64,000 nt of DNA from Microplitis mediator (Eukaryota > Arthropoda > Insecta > Hymenoptera > Braconidae): the NCBI RefSeq assembly GCF_029852145.1, contig NC_079974.1, forward strand, positions 6,075,501 to 6,139,500, written 5' to 3'. Below are positions 32,700-45,229 of the stretch, piece by piece. Under the pieces are notes generated by a model that did no database searches, was not told the origin of the DNA, and saw only the letters and a list, made by a program, of their open reading frames with translations. A program made the position numbers and the translations under genes. How positions within the stretch are numbered: the first letter of the stretch is position 1; each line of letters begins with the position of its first letter.

Positions 32700-35412
32700 T
32701 CGTGTCTTTTTTTTCTACTTGAGACAAGACCCCCTGGGTACACGGTCAGCTCTATGTCTTGCTTGTCGAGTACTGAAGCAATTAGTTGCTGATGAAGGAT
32801 CTAATTACCCACTTGCAGTAGATACAATTCTCAAAGGCAGTTACGTTGATGACATCTCAGGTGGTACAGAAACTCTCGAGCAATTCAAGAACATTGCTAC
32901 GCAATTAAAAGACATGTGCCTCTCGGCTTGCTTATCACTTGACAAGTGGAAAAGTAATCATCCTCAATTTTCACCACCAAGTACCTCAAATAAAGAAGTT
33001 CAGCCTGTTCATACATTCGAAGATATCACTTCAAAGATACTTGGTATCACATGGCACCCTCACGAAGACATCTTCTCGTTTCAAGGGAACATCTCATTCA
33101 AACAAGCCATTACCAAACGCGCTATTCTCTCCGAAGTGGCACAACTCTTTGATCCACTTGGACTTATATCTCCAGTTGTTATCAGAGCAAAAATTTCGAT
33201 GCAGCAACTCTGGCTGAAAAAGATTGGTTGGGACGACTTACTAATGCCTGAAATAATTCATCAATGGGATAAATTCAGAGACGATCTCAACACACTCTCG
33301 ACAATCAAGATACCTCGGTGGTTACACTTGTACTCTGAAGCCTATTTAATACAATTTCATGAGTTCTCAGATGCGTCTTAGTTAGCAATGGCAGCAGCAG
33401 TCTATCTCAGAGTAACATATTCAGGCAACTCATCAGTCGTCACGCTAGTAAAACATACTCAGAAGACCATTAATCTCAATGATGTGCCAGTATTCTTATG
33501 GACTGACTTCTCAGTCACTCTCGCATGGGTAAAAAACAATCCAATGAGATAGAAAGAGTTTGTGGGCAATCGAGTATCGGCCATTCACGATGCTACCCCA
33601 CATGCTCATTGGAGATTCACATCAGGAAAACTCAACCCAGCTGATTGTACTTCTCGGGGCTTAAGCGCTTCTCAACTCATTGAATACGCATTGTGGTGGA
33701 CTGGACCACCATGGCTCTCGCAATCTCCAGAATTTTGACCATCAGCGGTAGCACCATCTCTAGAACATGATTTGGAAGAAATACCAGGCATTTCACTTTC
33801 AGTAACGTCTCCGCCAGTAGTATGGGATCTCATTGACTTACCTCAAGTCAAATCCTTCAATAAAGGCCTTCTGAAGCTGCTCAGAATCACGGCAATTTGT
33901 CAGTGAGCGATTTCAAGATTTAAACGAGTTCCGAAATCTAGTTTAGCCATCTCACCAATTAATCCAGCTGACTTAAAAGCTGCAAAGTAGTTCTGGATAC
34001 GGGAGACTCAACGTGCATACTCCTTTTTAGAAATAAAGACTATACAAGCTGGCAAGGGACTTCATAAGAATCATGTTCTTTCTCGACTGACGGCAATAGT
34101 TGACCACATTGGCATATTGCGAGTTGGAGGTCGTCTCCAGAATTCTCAACTGTCTGAGGACAGTAAACACCCAGCGATACTGCCCCGGAACAGTAAGCTC
34201 TCAGATCTAATCATCGCAGATGCTCACTCAAGAACTCTTCATGGTGGCACTCAGTTAACCCTATCTCACGTCAGAAAGACTTGTTGGATCATCGGTAGCC
34301 GAGCTCCCATAAAATCATTCATTCAATGATGCCTCGTGTGCGCTCGAATACGTGGGGTTCGAGCTCAACAACTCATGGCTCCACTTCCGACTTCTCGAGT
34401 AACACTATCTCTAGTGTTTGAGAACACTGGAGTAGATTATGCAGGTCCTATCACATTAAAAACCTTTCAAGGTCGAGGTACAAAAAGCTTCAAAGGCTGG
34501 ATTGCAGTCTTTGTCTGTTTCACGACCTCAGCAATTCACCTAGAAGCAGTTTCAGACTACTCAGCAGAAGGATTTCTCAAAGTGTTTAGACGTTTTACCA
34601 GTCGTCGTGGAATTTACAAGACTATTCGAAGTGACTGCGGCACGAATTTTAAAGGTGCTGACGCTATTCTCAAAGACTTATTTCGACAATTAACAAAGGA
34701 ATCTCAAGAACTTCAACGGATTCTCGCTAACGACGGAATTAAGTGGATTTTCAATTCACCTGGGGCGCCTCATATGGGTGGAAAGTGGGAAGCAGCGGTC
34801 AAGTCCGTAAAACACCACCTGCAACGAACCATCTCAGACACGCTTCTCACTTTCGAAGACTTCTCCACCTTCCTCGCCCAAGTGGAAGCGGTACTTAACT
34901 CACGACCTCTCAGTGCTCTATCAGACGACCCTGAAGACATCTCAGCCTTAACGCCAGGACACTTCATTCGTGGAGAAGCTCTGACTACAATACCAGAACC
35001 ATCGTTATCCTCTGTACCTGAATCAAGACTCTCTCATTTCCAACGAATTCATGAACGATTTCAGACATTTTGGGATAGGTGGTCAACGGAATGCCTTCAA
35101 GCTCATCAGTCGATTTCTAAATGGCAGAAAACTCAAGACAACATTCAAGTGGGCTCATTAGTTCTTCTCACCGACGAGCGATTTCTACCATCAAAGTGGC
35201 CTCTTGCTCGAGTCATTCAGCTCCATCTTGGTCATGATGAATTATGTAGAGTAGTAACCGTCAAAACCGCCACCTCGACTCTTACTCGACCGATTGTCAA
35301 GCTCACTCTACTGCCAATTTCTCCTTATCGAGACGACTTGCAAGAAGAAGATTCTAATTCCTCACATGGCTGCGGAATTAGGGGGGGGGGGGGGGGGAGT
35401 GTTCGTAAGTAA
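32700..35412 (+). pseudogene. BEL/Pao pol remnant: RT end, RNase H, integrase
   Basis: The reading begins inside RT (YLRQDPLGTRSALCL) with the catalytic SYVDDISGG, then the BEL-typical AILSEVAQLFDPLGLISPVVI segment. One reading frame runs through RNase H and integrase but is broken by at least five stops (near 33,381; 33,551; 33,738; 33,905; 33,988; 34,327). Integrase (from about 34,090) has the His-Cys finger (LHGGTQLTLSHVRKTCW, then CLVCAR) and catalytic residues in VDYAGPI, RSDCGTNFKG and PHMGGKWEA. A C-terminal DUF5641-like segment (LVLLTDERFLPSKWPLARV) closes it. Gag, protease and the first half of RT are missing. The copy is dead, but its 3' end with LTR is intact. Confidence 0.85.
35381..35399 (+). 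promoter_or_regulatory. Polypurine tract (G-run) of the BEL element
   Basis: An AATTA followed by about 17 G and AG, ending directly at the TGTTCG start of the LTR. In LTR elements this primes plus-strand DNA synthesis. It overlaps the last codons of pol. Confidence 0.7.
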
Positions 35413-36042
35413 CTCATCAACTTTACGCGGACTATGGAGAAGCATCCTACCACATTAACTTCGCGCGGACCTCAGCACTGCGAGTTTTTTTCCCACCTCA
35501 CCACCCGACTTCTCATTGGCCAGTTCTTAAGTTTTCCCTTTCTCCTCGACTCCGAGACTTCTCATTGGAGCACAGATACCGATGCCTCCCACTCCGCAGA
35601 GAACTTACCTCTCGGGTATAAAAGAAGGGACGCTCAGAGCGGCAGCGCATTAATTCTTGATCCGTCTGACTGTTAAGAATACTTCTACAAATAGCGAGCA
35701 AGGCTATACCTCATCAACTCATCGAACTATTCAAGTGCACAAGCTTGACTAGACTTCAGATTATTCTCACAACAAATGAGTTCTTTTAAAAACTCTCCTT
35801 TTCAGTTGACGAGCCCTTCTCAGCGCTAGCCAACTAGACCTCTGGGTCTTGTAAGAAAACTTCTCGTTATCCAGTACTAGCTTTTTTTTAGGGCTAGTAT
35901 ACTCAACTAACAAACGGTTCTTCTCAGGACCTCTCACCTGCAGCTAACGTAACCAAACCGAACGGTCTTTCTCAAGACCAAATTGGCCGTTCTCGAGGCC
36001 ACCACATAACTAAGACGTAAGAATTCACTTCAATACATAACA
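35400..36042 (+). repeat. 3' LTR of the BEL element
   Basis: Starts TGTTCGTAAG directly after the polypurine tract and probably ends ATACATAACA near 36,042, giving 643 bp with TG...CA ends. A TATA box (GGGTATAAAAG, about 35,618) would drive transcription. The right end is inferred from the CA dinucleotide, because no 5' LTR is available for comparison. Confidence 0.6.
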
Positions 36043-36456
36043 ATCCACCGGCAGACTACTCTTCTGAACAGCAGTGCATAAATGATATGATATATCAATA
36101 ACAAGATTAACATTAGTTATGATGATAATATTCTCTATATCTACTCGTCGTTTAATATTGTAATAGGCTTTTTATTAAAAAAATATGAGTATTAATTTCA
36201 AGTATGACACTTTGATGTATCACAATCAAATTTTAAGCTTAGATTATTTCATTAGTGGATTTCATTGAAAGCAAATTATTGCCTTGGTCCTTATAGTCTA
36301 GTCAACATGTGCCTTTTAGGTCAAAGATTTATATTCGCCTCGGAAAATTATGATCAAGGTGTCATTCGATTCGTCATCACATCTAGAAACTTTTTAAAAA
36401 ATTTGGAGTGGGGCTTGCAAAAATTACAAAAGTTATAAACAATTTAGTAAAAAAAA

Positions 36457-37261
36457 AATCGGTCTGTCAGTTGACCCTGCGGGCCAGCCCCAAAACTTCC
36501 CGCTGTTTTCGAGCTCGCTGAGCTCGAAAACATTATTGTGAATATATTTTCGAGCTCTTCGAGCTCGCAAATACTTTTGTATGCCATTGTTTTGTAAAAA
36601 ACCATTTTTTAGCATTTCCTTCTTTCGCGATATCTCGCGAACGAATTAACCGATTTTGATGGTTTAGGTGGCAATCGACGCGTTTTATCAAGTTCTAAAG
36701 CTGGTCGAATTTTGAAATTGATTTATTCAGCCGTTTTTGAGAAATTTCAAAAAAACCAAGGAAAAAATTTTTTTTTGAATTCTTTCGTCAACGGTTTCTC
36801 TTGAACGAATGAACCGATTTTGATGGTTGAGGTGGCATTCGACGCGGCTTATAGAGTTTTAGAGCTGATTAGATTTTGAAATCAATCTATCGAGCGAATT
36901 GGAAGTTATCCAAATAAAACATTTTTGAAAAAATTTTATTTTTGAAATATCTCTGAACGCACCCTACCGATTAAGTTCAAATTTTTACGGCCTCAAGACA
37001 TTAACAAGCCGCGTCGAATGACACCTCAACGATCAAAATCGGTTCATCCGTTCAAGAGTTATGGATATTTACATACATACATACGTACGTACGTACGTAC
37101 ACACATACATACACTCGGACATCATCGTGAAATTAGTCAGGATAGCTTCCTAAAACCTCAAAACTTCCAAATTTGATAGAAATTCGGTTTTTGCAAATCG
37201 GACCGAAACCAATAACTTCCCGAATTTTTGAAAATTTTCAATTTTCTTAGCGGGAAGTTAA
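36457..37261. mobile_element. Interspersed repeat of the ACTTCCCG family inside the left arm
   Basis: Absent from the opposite arm, so it is an insertion. It contains AACTTCCCGCTG near the left, the phrase CGATTTTGATGGTT twice, a (TACG/TACA)n run at 37,071-37,114, and a right end TTAGCGGGAAGT followed by TA. Related pieces lie at 56,755-57,345 and, reversed, at 61,770-61,925. Confidence 0.7.
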
Positions 37262-38869
37262 AAAAGGGGGGTTTTGTTTTTTGCGAATATCTCAAAAAGT
37301 ATCCAAAATTTTTGATATTTAAAAAAAAAAACCAAAAATAGGAAGAAATTTCCTAAAAAAAAGTCCTACTTCCCCGAACTCTGGAACCAATATTTATAAT
37401 TTTTCTAAGGGTTGAAAAAAATATTATTTAAACTTATTAAATATGAAAATTAAAAAATGAAAAAATTCAGGCACCTACAAGATAGATCAATGAACAATAA
37501 TCCGGTGATTAAAAATTATTACCGCGATTTTTCAATTAGTTATCCATTAATTAATTAACAATTTTTGTAGCACGAACATCAACATTGAAAGTGCGATAAT
37601 TGTTAAACTATTAATTTTGGATTTTCTTCCTTTTATGGAGCTATCTTACAAAGGCTATAGAATAGATTACCGTTGGAAAAATAAAAAAATTGTTAATTTT
37701 TTCACTTTGTTATTAACAATTTACTTAAGTCAAAAATTATCAACCTCGATTAAACATAGAAAAAAATATTTTTTTCATAATATTGCTATTGGTCCGTTTT
37801 CTTATGATCATAAGCTACTTAAAAATGATTTTTAATAATTATTATCCCATATTGTTTAAAAAATTGTTATAAACAAATGCGTTGTTTATAAGATAATCAA
37901 AAAATTTTTCTTCATAACATAATCTTTGATGAAAATTATGATTTAAAAAAAAACCGTTTCTTAAAAAAATTTTTTCATCACTTAAAAACTCCTTCGTTAA
38001 TTAACTATATTTTTTACCACTTGTTATAAAAATTAAGGAACCATTTTTTTTTCTAAAATCATTATTTATCTTGCTCTTCGATGTCTAAAAAAAATTTTTT
38101 TATTTTTAATCAAATTTTAATTGTTTACACAATAAACAATTTGTTATAATCAATTGGATTTTTTATTTACATTTTTTTTTACTCTAAAAAATACAACAAA
38201 AACAGTCCAGTATCAACTTTCGTAAAAAAATTGATTTTTCGATTTTTTACTTAATTTTAAGTTCTTTCGTGTATTCAAACTTACCTCTCGCGCCTGCTTT
38301 TCTTTATTTATTATTAATATTACTTATAAGCTATTGCAAATACAATGAATACATCAAGACTTTATTTTTTCAAAATTAGCTACTCAACAAATTTATAACT
38401 AAGCTAAAACTCTAACTTAATTATTTATATAATTTTTTTGCAATTATTTATAAAAATTGAAGAGAAACATTTTTTTTTTGTTTGTAGAATCGAAATATTT
38501 CATTAACTATAACAAATACGTCAAAAGTTACAAATATCTTTTTCATTCCGCATTAGTTCATAAATAAATTGAGCTCCTAGCTGAGGCTGTAACTGTATAA
38601 TCTTAAAAATTATGAATAAATTAATGAATAAAATTTTTTTTATTTTAACATATTTATTCATAATTTTCAAGATTATACAGTTACAGCCTCAGCTAGGAGC
38701 TCAAATGGTTTATGAACTAATGCAAAATGAAAAAGATATTGGTAACTTTTGTCGTATTTATTATAGTTAATGAGATATTTCGATTTTAAAAACAAAAAGA
38801 AAATTTTTTTCTTCAATTTTTATAAATAATTGCAAAAAAATTATAAAAATAATTAAGTTAGAGCTTTAG

Positions 38870-39622
38870 TGTAAAATGAGCGAATGCTCTGTGGGATTCT
38901 GGTGTAGGTGTGGTTAATTCAATAACTAAGAATTAACACAAAAATTACAGATAATAGAATAGATCTTTATTTAACAATATGTACACTGAATAACTGTAAG
39001 AAAAATACTTAATAGCGAATGCAACTGCAAGATACACGATAGCGAATGCGACTGTAAAAGAATACGCGTATGAATTCGACACGTGGTCGATAGCGGTTAA
39101 TGACGCGATAATTAATGTATAATTAATAACACGCAAGCAACAATTCAATATATACTCAATAATTAGTAGCCTTGATATACTAGCTAATTATTAAGAATAG
39201 TTAAGCGGAGATTTAGCGGAGCGGTTCAGACTTATATCACACTAGTGATATATTGAGCGAAGCGGTTAGATGGATAGCTGTATTCGTACTGATCGATGTA
39301 GATTAGAAATAGAGACGTCGTTTTCTTCCTTCGTGGCTGCTCGGTGGTGACGTGGCAGCATGGCTGCAGTAACGAATTTTCCCATTGGCTTAAAAGCGCG
39401 CCAACAGGAAATAGTTAGCCGCCAATTTCTCTGATTGGCCGGCTGGTAGCGGGTTCTCATGCCGACGTGACACGGTCATGAGCAAGAAATTGTATGTGTC
39501 GGGCCCAAATAGCGAGTGACCCGGCACTATACTGACATTCAAGTCAGTAGCGAGTTCGGCTGCTCCCGTACGTAGCGAAAGTACACGAAGCTTTTCAAAA
39601 TGATTAAGCTCGTGACTGAACA
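38870..39622. mobile_element. Solo LTR (753 bp) with 5-bp duplication TTTAG
   Basis: Starts TGTAAAATGAGC and ends GTGACTGAACA, flanked on both sides by TTTAG. It interrupts one arm of the foldback, and the opposite arm lacks it. Loss of the internal region by LTR recombination is the usual origin. A TTTATT at about 38,970 is AATAAA on the minus strand, suggesting minus orientation. Element family not identified. Confidence 0.8.
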
Positions 39623-39902
39623 TTTAGCTTAATTATAAATTTGTTGAGTAGCTAATTTAGAAGAAATAAAGTCTTGATTAATTTGTTGTATCTGCAATAG
39701 TTTATAAGTAATATTAATAATAAATAAAGAAAAGCAGGCGCGAAAGGTAAGTTTGAATATACGAAAGAACTTAAAATTAAATGAAAAATCGAAAAATCAA
39801 TTTTTTTACAAAAGCTGATACTGAGCTGTTTTTGTTGTATTTTTTAGAGTTGAAAAAAATATTAATAAAAAATCGAATTGTTTACAACAAATTGTTTATT
39901 TA

Positions 39903-41398
39903 ATTTATTTTATTTTTTTTAATGGTTCTTTATTGTCCCTTTCGGGTTATAAACCGGACCTCCGTCCCCTTCTTACATACATCTTTTTACATAATACAAA
40001 GTGCTAATACAAAACAAAAAAGAAACAAACTTACATATTAATAAACACTTACATCTAACGCCTCACAATATCATTCCTTAACCTACTTCCACTCCTTACA
40101 ATCCCTACAAATCCTTACATTCCTTTACAATTTTATTTCCTCACACAAGCTACCACTCTCAGGATCCAAAAGAGAAAAAAAGAAAATTTTCGAAAAGAAA
40201 AAACTCTTTGGCATCCTCATTCCTCCTCTCTCTCCCACTCGCTCCGACTTCCGTTTCCGCTGCTCTTTCCTATACATCCTCCCCCCTCTCCTCTCTTAAT
40301 TTCTCTATCTCTATCAACCAATTTTCCCCCTGTCCTTCCTCTCCCAACACTTCCTTCCTCATCTCCTGCCATCTTTTTTCTACCCCAAACCCTGAGCAAA
40401 CCTCCATTACATGTTCCCATGTTTCCTCCTCTAACCCGTAAATCCTACATCTCTTTTTCTCCTCCTTCTCCCAATACATCCCCCCTTTTATCCCATCACC
40501 TAGCCTATACCTCGCTACTCTTCTCCACCTCTCCTCCTTCCATCCCTTCTTCAAGTATTCCGGCACTCCTACCCCCTGTATATACTTATATTCCCGGTTT
40601 TCCTTCGCTTCTCTTATCTTCTCCCACCTTTCCTCCCTTTCCCTTTTCCTATCCCCAGCCATCATCTTTTTTCCCCTCATTTGCCCCTTCTCCCGTTTCC
40701 TCTCTACTTCTACCATGTTCCATCCTCTTGTCTCGTAGTATTTCCTTCTTTTTCCTTCCCAGCCCCTATTCCCTTCCCCGCTCTGACTCGTTTTCTCATT
40801 TCTAACCTACACCTCCTCGCCAAAACTCCACCCTTCCCTTCCTCGATTCTTTTCTCATACCCCCACGCCCTCATCCCTGCTTTTACCGCTAAACCATCTC
40901 TACTTAGTTCTTCTCTGACTATATATCCTGGCACTTTCGTTGTTACACCTAACACCCATCTCAGTAACCTTTCCTGTAACCTCTCCACCTCCTCCCTCTT
41001 CTTCCATCCCCACACCTCTACTCCATAGCTCACCACCGACCATACAAGTTTGTCAAAAAGCCACACCCTTCTACCCCAGTCATTCCCGATATTTCTTTTC
41101 CCTATCCCCCAAACCTGGCCTAACACACTTGCTCCTTTTTTCACTCTCTCTTACGTGCTCCTCCTGATCTCCATTTGCTTTTACTACATATCCTAGATAC
41201 AAGTATTTTCTCACCTCCTCTATCTCTTCCCCATACATCCCATTTCACTTTTTTATATCTTCCCCCGCCCTTCCTACACCTCATAATATTCATTTTCCTC
41301 GTGTTCACTTCCAATCCTTTCCCACTAATATATCTCTCAAGCGTTCTAATCATTCCTCTCATCTCATCCTCCTCTTTTGCCACCAACACCAACAAATT
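39903..41398 (-). mobile_element. 5'-truncated LINE fragment, reverse transcriptase C-terminus
   Basis: On the minus strand three overlapping frames encode the end of a LINE ORF2: LLVLVAKEEDEMRGMI (just after the catalytic site), LYLGYV-type context, then WLFDKLVWSVVSYGVEVWGWKKREE, RLLRWVLGVTTKVPGYIVREEL, and a highly charged Arg/Lys/Glu tail with CRIYGLEEETWEHVMEVC, a C-terminal Cys-His-type segment. At least two frameshifts separate the frames. The 3' end faces the T-rich left boundary. It is inserted into the right arm of the foldback. The clade is not assigned. Confidence 0.7.
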
Positions 41399-43589
41399 AA
41401 TTATTGTACAAGCAATTAAAATTTGAATATATGTAAACAATTTTTTTTAGACATCAAAGAGTAAGATAAATAATGATTTTAGAAAAAAAAATGGTTCCTT
41501 AATTTTCATAACAAGTGGTTTAAAATATAGTTAATTAACGAAGGAGTTTTTAAGTGATGAAAAAATTTTTTTAAGAAACGGTTTTTTTTTAAATCATAAT
41601 TTTCATCAAAGATTATGTTATGAAGAAAAATTTTTTGATTATCTTATAAACAACGCATTTGTTTATAACAATTTTTTAAACAATATGGGATAATAATTAT
41701 TAAAAATCATTTTTAAGTAGCTTATGATCATAAGAAAACGGACCAATAGCAATATTATGAAAAAAATATTTTTTTCTATGTTTAATCGAGGTTGATAATT
41801 TTTGACTTAAGTAAATTGTTAATAACAAAGTGAAAAAATTAACAATTTTTTTATTTTTCCAACGGTAATCTATTCTATAGCCTTTGTAAAATAGCTCCAT
41901 AAAAGGAAGAAAATCCAAAATTAATAGTTTAACAATTATCGCACTTTCAATGTTGATGTTCGTGCTACAAAAATTGTTAATTAATTAATGGATAACTAAT
42001 TGAAAAATCGCGGTAATAATTTTTAATCACCGGATTATTGTTCATTGATCTATCTTGTAGGTGCCTGAATTTTTTCATTTTTTAATTTTCATATTTAATA
42101 AGTTTAAATAATATTTTTTTATTAAAGGTCCGAAGTGGGTGGAGCTTACGCAAGCGAGAGTTCCCGTTTTCAGCCGTATTTTCAACCCCCTAGAAAAATT
42201 CTAGATATTGGTCCTAGAGTTCGGGGGGGGGGACTTTTTTTTAGGAAATTTCTTCCTCTTTTTGGATCTTTTTTCAAATTTCAAAAATTTTGAATACTCT
42301 TTGAGATATTCGCACAAAACAAAGTCCCTTTTTTTTGTACTAAATTGTTAATATCTTTTGTAATTTTTGCAAGCCCCACTCGAAATTTTTCAAAAAGTTT
42401 CTAGAGGCGATGACGAATCGAATGACACCTCGATCATAATTTTCCGAGGTGAATAAAAAACTTTGACCTAAAAGGCACACGTTGACTAGATTATTATCGT
42501 AGAATTTTCGAGGAATAAAACCATAATCTATCATAATTCTTCGAGTATGATCTGAAATACCATTGGTCCGATAGTTTTAATACATGCATAGGTATCTTTA
42601 AATAACGTCAAATCAAAACATATTGTGCATTATCATCAAAAATTCTTCTAAGGCTCATTTAGTTCGCTTCAATTTTTGTCGTTATACTTACAATTTATCG
42701 ATAATTTTTGTTTTATCATCTTGAGAATTTTTTAGAAATGTCAAAAAAAAATTTATTTCGTTATTGACTTTTATTTAGAAGGTGAAAAAAATCAAATAAT
42801 GAGAAAACTACTTCCATTTCGGCTGCCGAATGGCCTTTTTTTATTTTAAATAGCTATAACTTTTTCAAAATTCGACCGATCGGGACGAATTTTTTTTCAA
42901 AATTTTAATTTTTAAATTTACTTCTCGAAAAAAAAAAAAAAAAACAAAAAAATTATTGCAACCTATCTTCATTGTTTTTTTGTAGATTTTTGGAAAAAAT
43001 AAAAAAATTTTCCGATGTTTAATCAATTCAAGTCCCCGATGAAAAAAGATTTTGTCTAATCATATATGATCATGAATAATTGTCTACATACGATCAGATC
43101 AAAAAATTGGCCAGGTCTGATTAACATAACTGGATCTGTTTATATATGAACAGATATGATTATATATAACCATGCATGAACGAATATAGTCATTTTTAGA
43201 ATCTCATTTAGAATATCTGTAAATTATTAATTAAGTATTTTAATCAGGATTAATTGTCTTTATCAATATAAATGTCGGTTAAAATTAAATAATAAAAAAA
43301 AAAAAAATTGTGTCTGTTGACTACTATTTTATTACGAGGTCACCCATCCAATTAATGTCCCATGCCGGTGCTGCTTAACTTTGGTTATCGATGGATTGTA
43401 GTCTGATCCTCTAGTCTGTTCTACACTTATAATTGAGAACGGTTTATGGCATTACTTAACTCAAATAATCAAACTGATACTTTATACTTTTAAATTGCTG
43501 CCGAAACCTTTGAACATTTTTTGAGTATTGGGGAGTTAAGTTTGATTGATAGTTGACAGAATAAAAATTTAATAACTTTGATATTAAAA

Positions 43590-44190
43590 AATTATTTAAT
43601 ATATATATAGACTTATATATGATTATATATGGGGTTATAACAGCTAGGTATGATTATATGTAATTATATATAGACTCATATATGATCAGATCTGATCATA
43701 TGACTTATATATGGTGATAAATGGAGTTATAATAGCCAAGTATGATCATATCTAATTATATATAGACTTATATATGATCAGACCTGATCATACATAGACT
43801 TATATATGATTATATATGGAGTTAGAACAGCCAGGTATGATCATATCTAATTATATATAGACTTATAAATAATCAGATCTGATCATATAAAGACTTGCAT
43901 ATGATTATATATGGGGCCATAACAGCCAGGTATGATCAGATCTAACTATATATAGACTTATATATAAATAGATCTGATCATATATAGACTTATGTATGAT
44001 TAAATATGGGGTTATAACAGCCACGTATGATCATATCTAATTATACGTAGACTCATATATAATCAGATCTGATCAGATCTAATTATATATAGACTTATAT
44101 ATAATCAGATCTGATCATATATAGACTTATATATGGGCTTATACAGCCAGGTATGATCAGATCTATTTATGTATGGGGTCATATATAATT
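43590..44190. repeat. Degenerate satellite of TATATAGACTTATATATGATC units
   Basis: Units of roughly 105-125 bp recur, each containing TATATATAGACTTATATATG, a GATCAGATCTGATC palindrome and GTTATAACAGCCAGGTATGA. Copies differ by small changes. The palindromic character resembles the internal arrays of the other TA-flanked short elements. Confidence 0.75.
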
Positions 44191-44603
44191 ATATATAATT
44201 ACTAGCCGTTACCCGCCCGCTTCGCTGGGCGTAAATTACAGTTCAGTGATGATTTTTTTATTTCATGATTAAAAATATTTCTATAACTATGGCTTTAACC
44301 GATGACTTCCTCGGCAATTGTATTGATATTATTGTAATGAGCTATGAAGAACTAATGACAAAATGCAATTAGAAACAATTCCACCACAATCATAACGATG
44401 AGACAAAAATGTTATTTGCTTATTTTTTTTGAGTTGAAAATATACACGTCTCTCTCATCAGATCTCGGATAAAAGACGGAGTTCATAATATTTTGATTGA
44501 ACTGTAATTATTTTTTGTTTAATCTTTAACATAGATTGATCGAAGTAATTCAGTTAAAGGGTGTATAAAAAATTAATATCGTATCTTTGAAAACCCATTT
44601 TAC

Positions 44604-44872
44604 ACTGAGAAAAAAAACTTTTTTCAAGTATATAAATGTTTGTATCATACCGAGTAAATATTTGTTTAATCTCAGTAAAAATGTACTCCGATCAAGTATA
44701 TTTTCTTGAAATAGGTATAGAAATTCTTAAATCAAGGAAATGTTACTCGGTTGAAGTACATATTTACTATGATTAAGAATATTATTCGTTTGTATAGTAC
44801 CGAGTAAATATTTCTTTAAATGAAGTATATATACTTGGGAAAAGTTTTTTTTTCAGTATAGTACATAAGTAG
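44604..44872. mobile_element. TA-flanked element with CACTGAGAAAA ends
   Basis: The left end CACTGAGAAAAAAAACTTTT and the complemented right end TACTGAAAAAAAAACTTTTC match over about 30 bp, flanked by TA. The interior repeats TACCGAGTAAATATTTGTTTAA-type units in both orientations. Confidence 0.7.
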
Positions 44873-45009
44873 ACGATACAATTAATCGTCATACTTAATT
44901 TAAACTCTGTAACACATATATTTAAAAAACGGGAATACACTAACGTTTGACACTCCCGCAAACTCCTTTAGGAGTTGAATTTATTAAATCCGGTTTATGA
45001 AAGATACTT

Positions 45010-45229
45010 ACACAGAAAAAAAAGTTATCTTGAATTAAGAAAATATTTTGGAAGACAAATGTTTTCGGGAATCAAATCAAGATTTTCTTGAGCCGAGAGA
45101 ATTTGTCTTGGTTAAAAAAAATTTGCCTTGGTCGGAGAAGATTTCTACTTTATCTGAGAAAATTTAGGTTTCCAAAAAAATTTTCTTGAATCAAGAATAT
45201 TTATCTTCAGTCAAGAATTTTTTTTTCTG
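45010..45229. mobile_element. TA-flanked element with CACAGAAAA ends
   Basis: The left end CACAGAAAAAAAAGTTATCT and the right end (complemented TACAGAAAAAAAAATTCTTG) are flanked by TA. The interior is an array of TTCTTGAATCAAGAATATTT-type palindromes. It interrupts one copy of the 140-bp unit of the surrounding repeat, and the unbroken copies show the empty site. Confidence 0.75.

Larger units (their letters stand above)
36298..42497. mobile_element. 6.2-kb nested foldback element, arms about 1.5 kb
   Basis: The left arm (36,298-about 38,620) and right arm (about 38,640-42,497) are reverse complements of each other. The same 72-codon shadow frame appears at 37,617 on the plus strand and 41,918 on the minus strand. 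The tip lies at about 38,630, between two opposite copies of CTGAGGCTGTAACTG. Subtracting three insertions (36,457-37,261; 38,870-39,622; about 39,903-41,398) leaves arms of equal length. No transposase ORF is present, so it is non-autonomous. Confidence 0.85.

Noticed and set aside
37617..37835. 72-codon ORF found twice, also at 41,700-41,918 on the other strand
   Set aside because: It is the same DNA in the two arms of the foldback; composition is AT-driven (Lys, Phe, Leu, Tyr) and no family is recognisable.
40208..41167. Several plus-strand Ser/Pro/Leu-rich ORFs
   Set aside because: They are antisense shadows of the purine-rich LINE reverse transcriptase fragment on the minus strand.
43590..44190. 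Possible CRISPR-like array of regular repeats
   Set aside because: Repeat and spacer are not distinct, units are degenerate and palindromic, and the setting is a eukaryotic transposon; it is a satellite.
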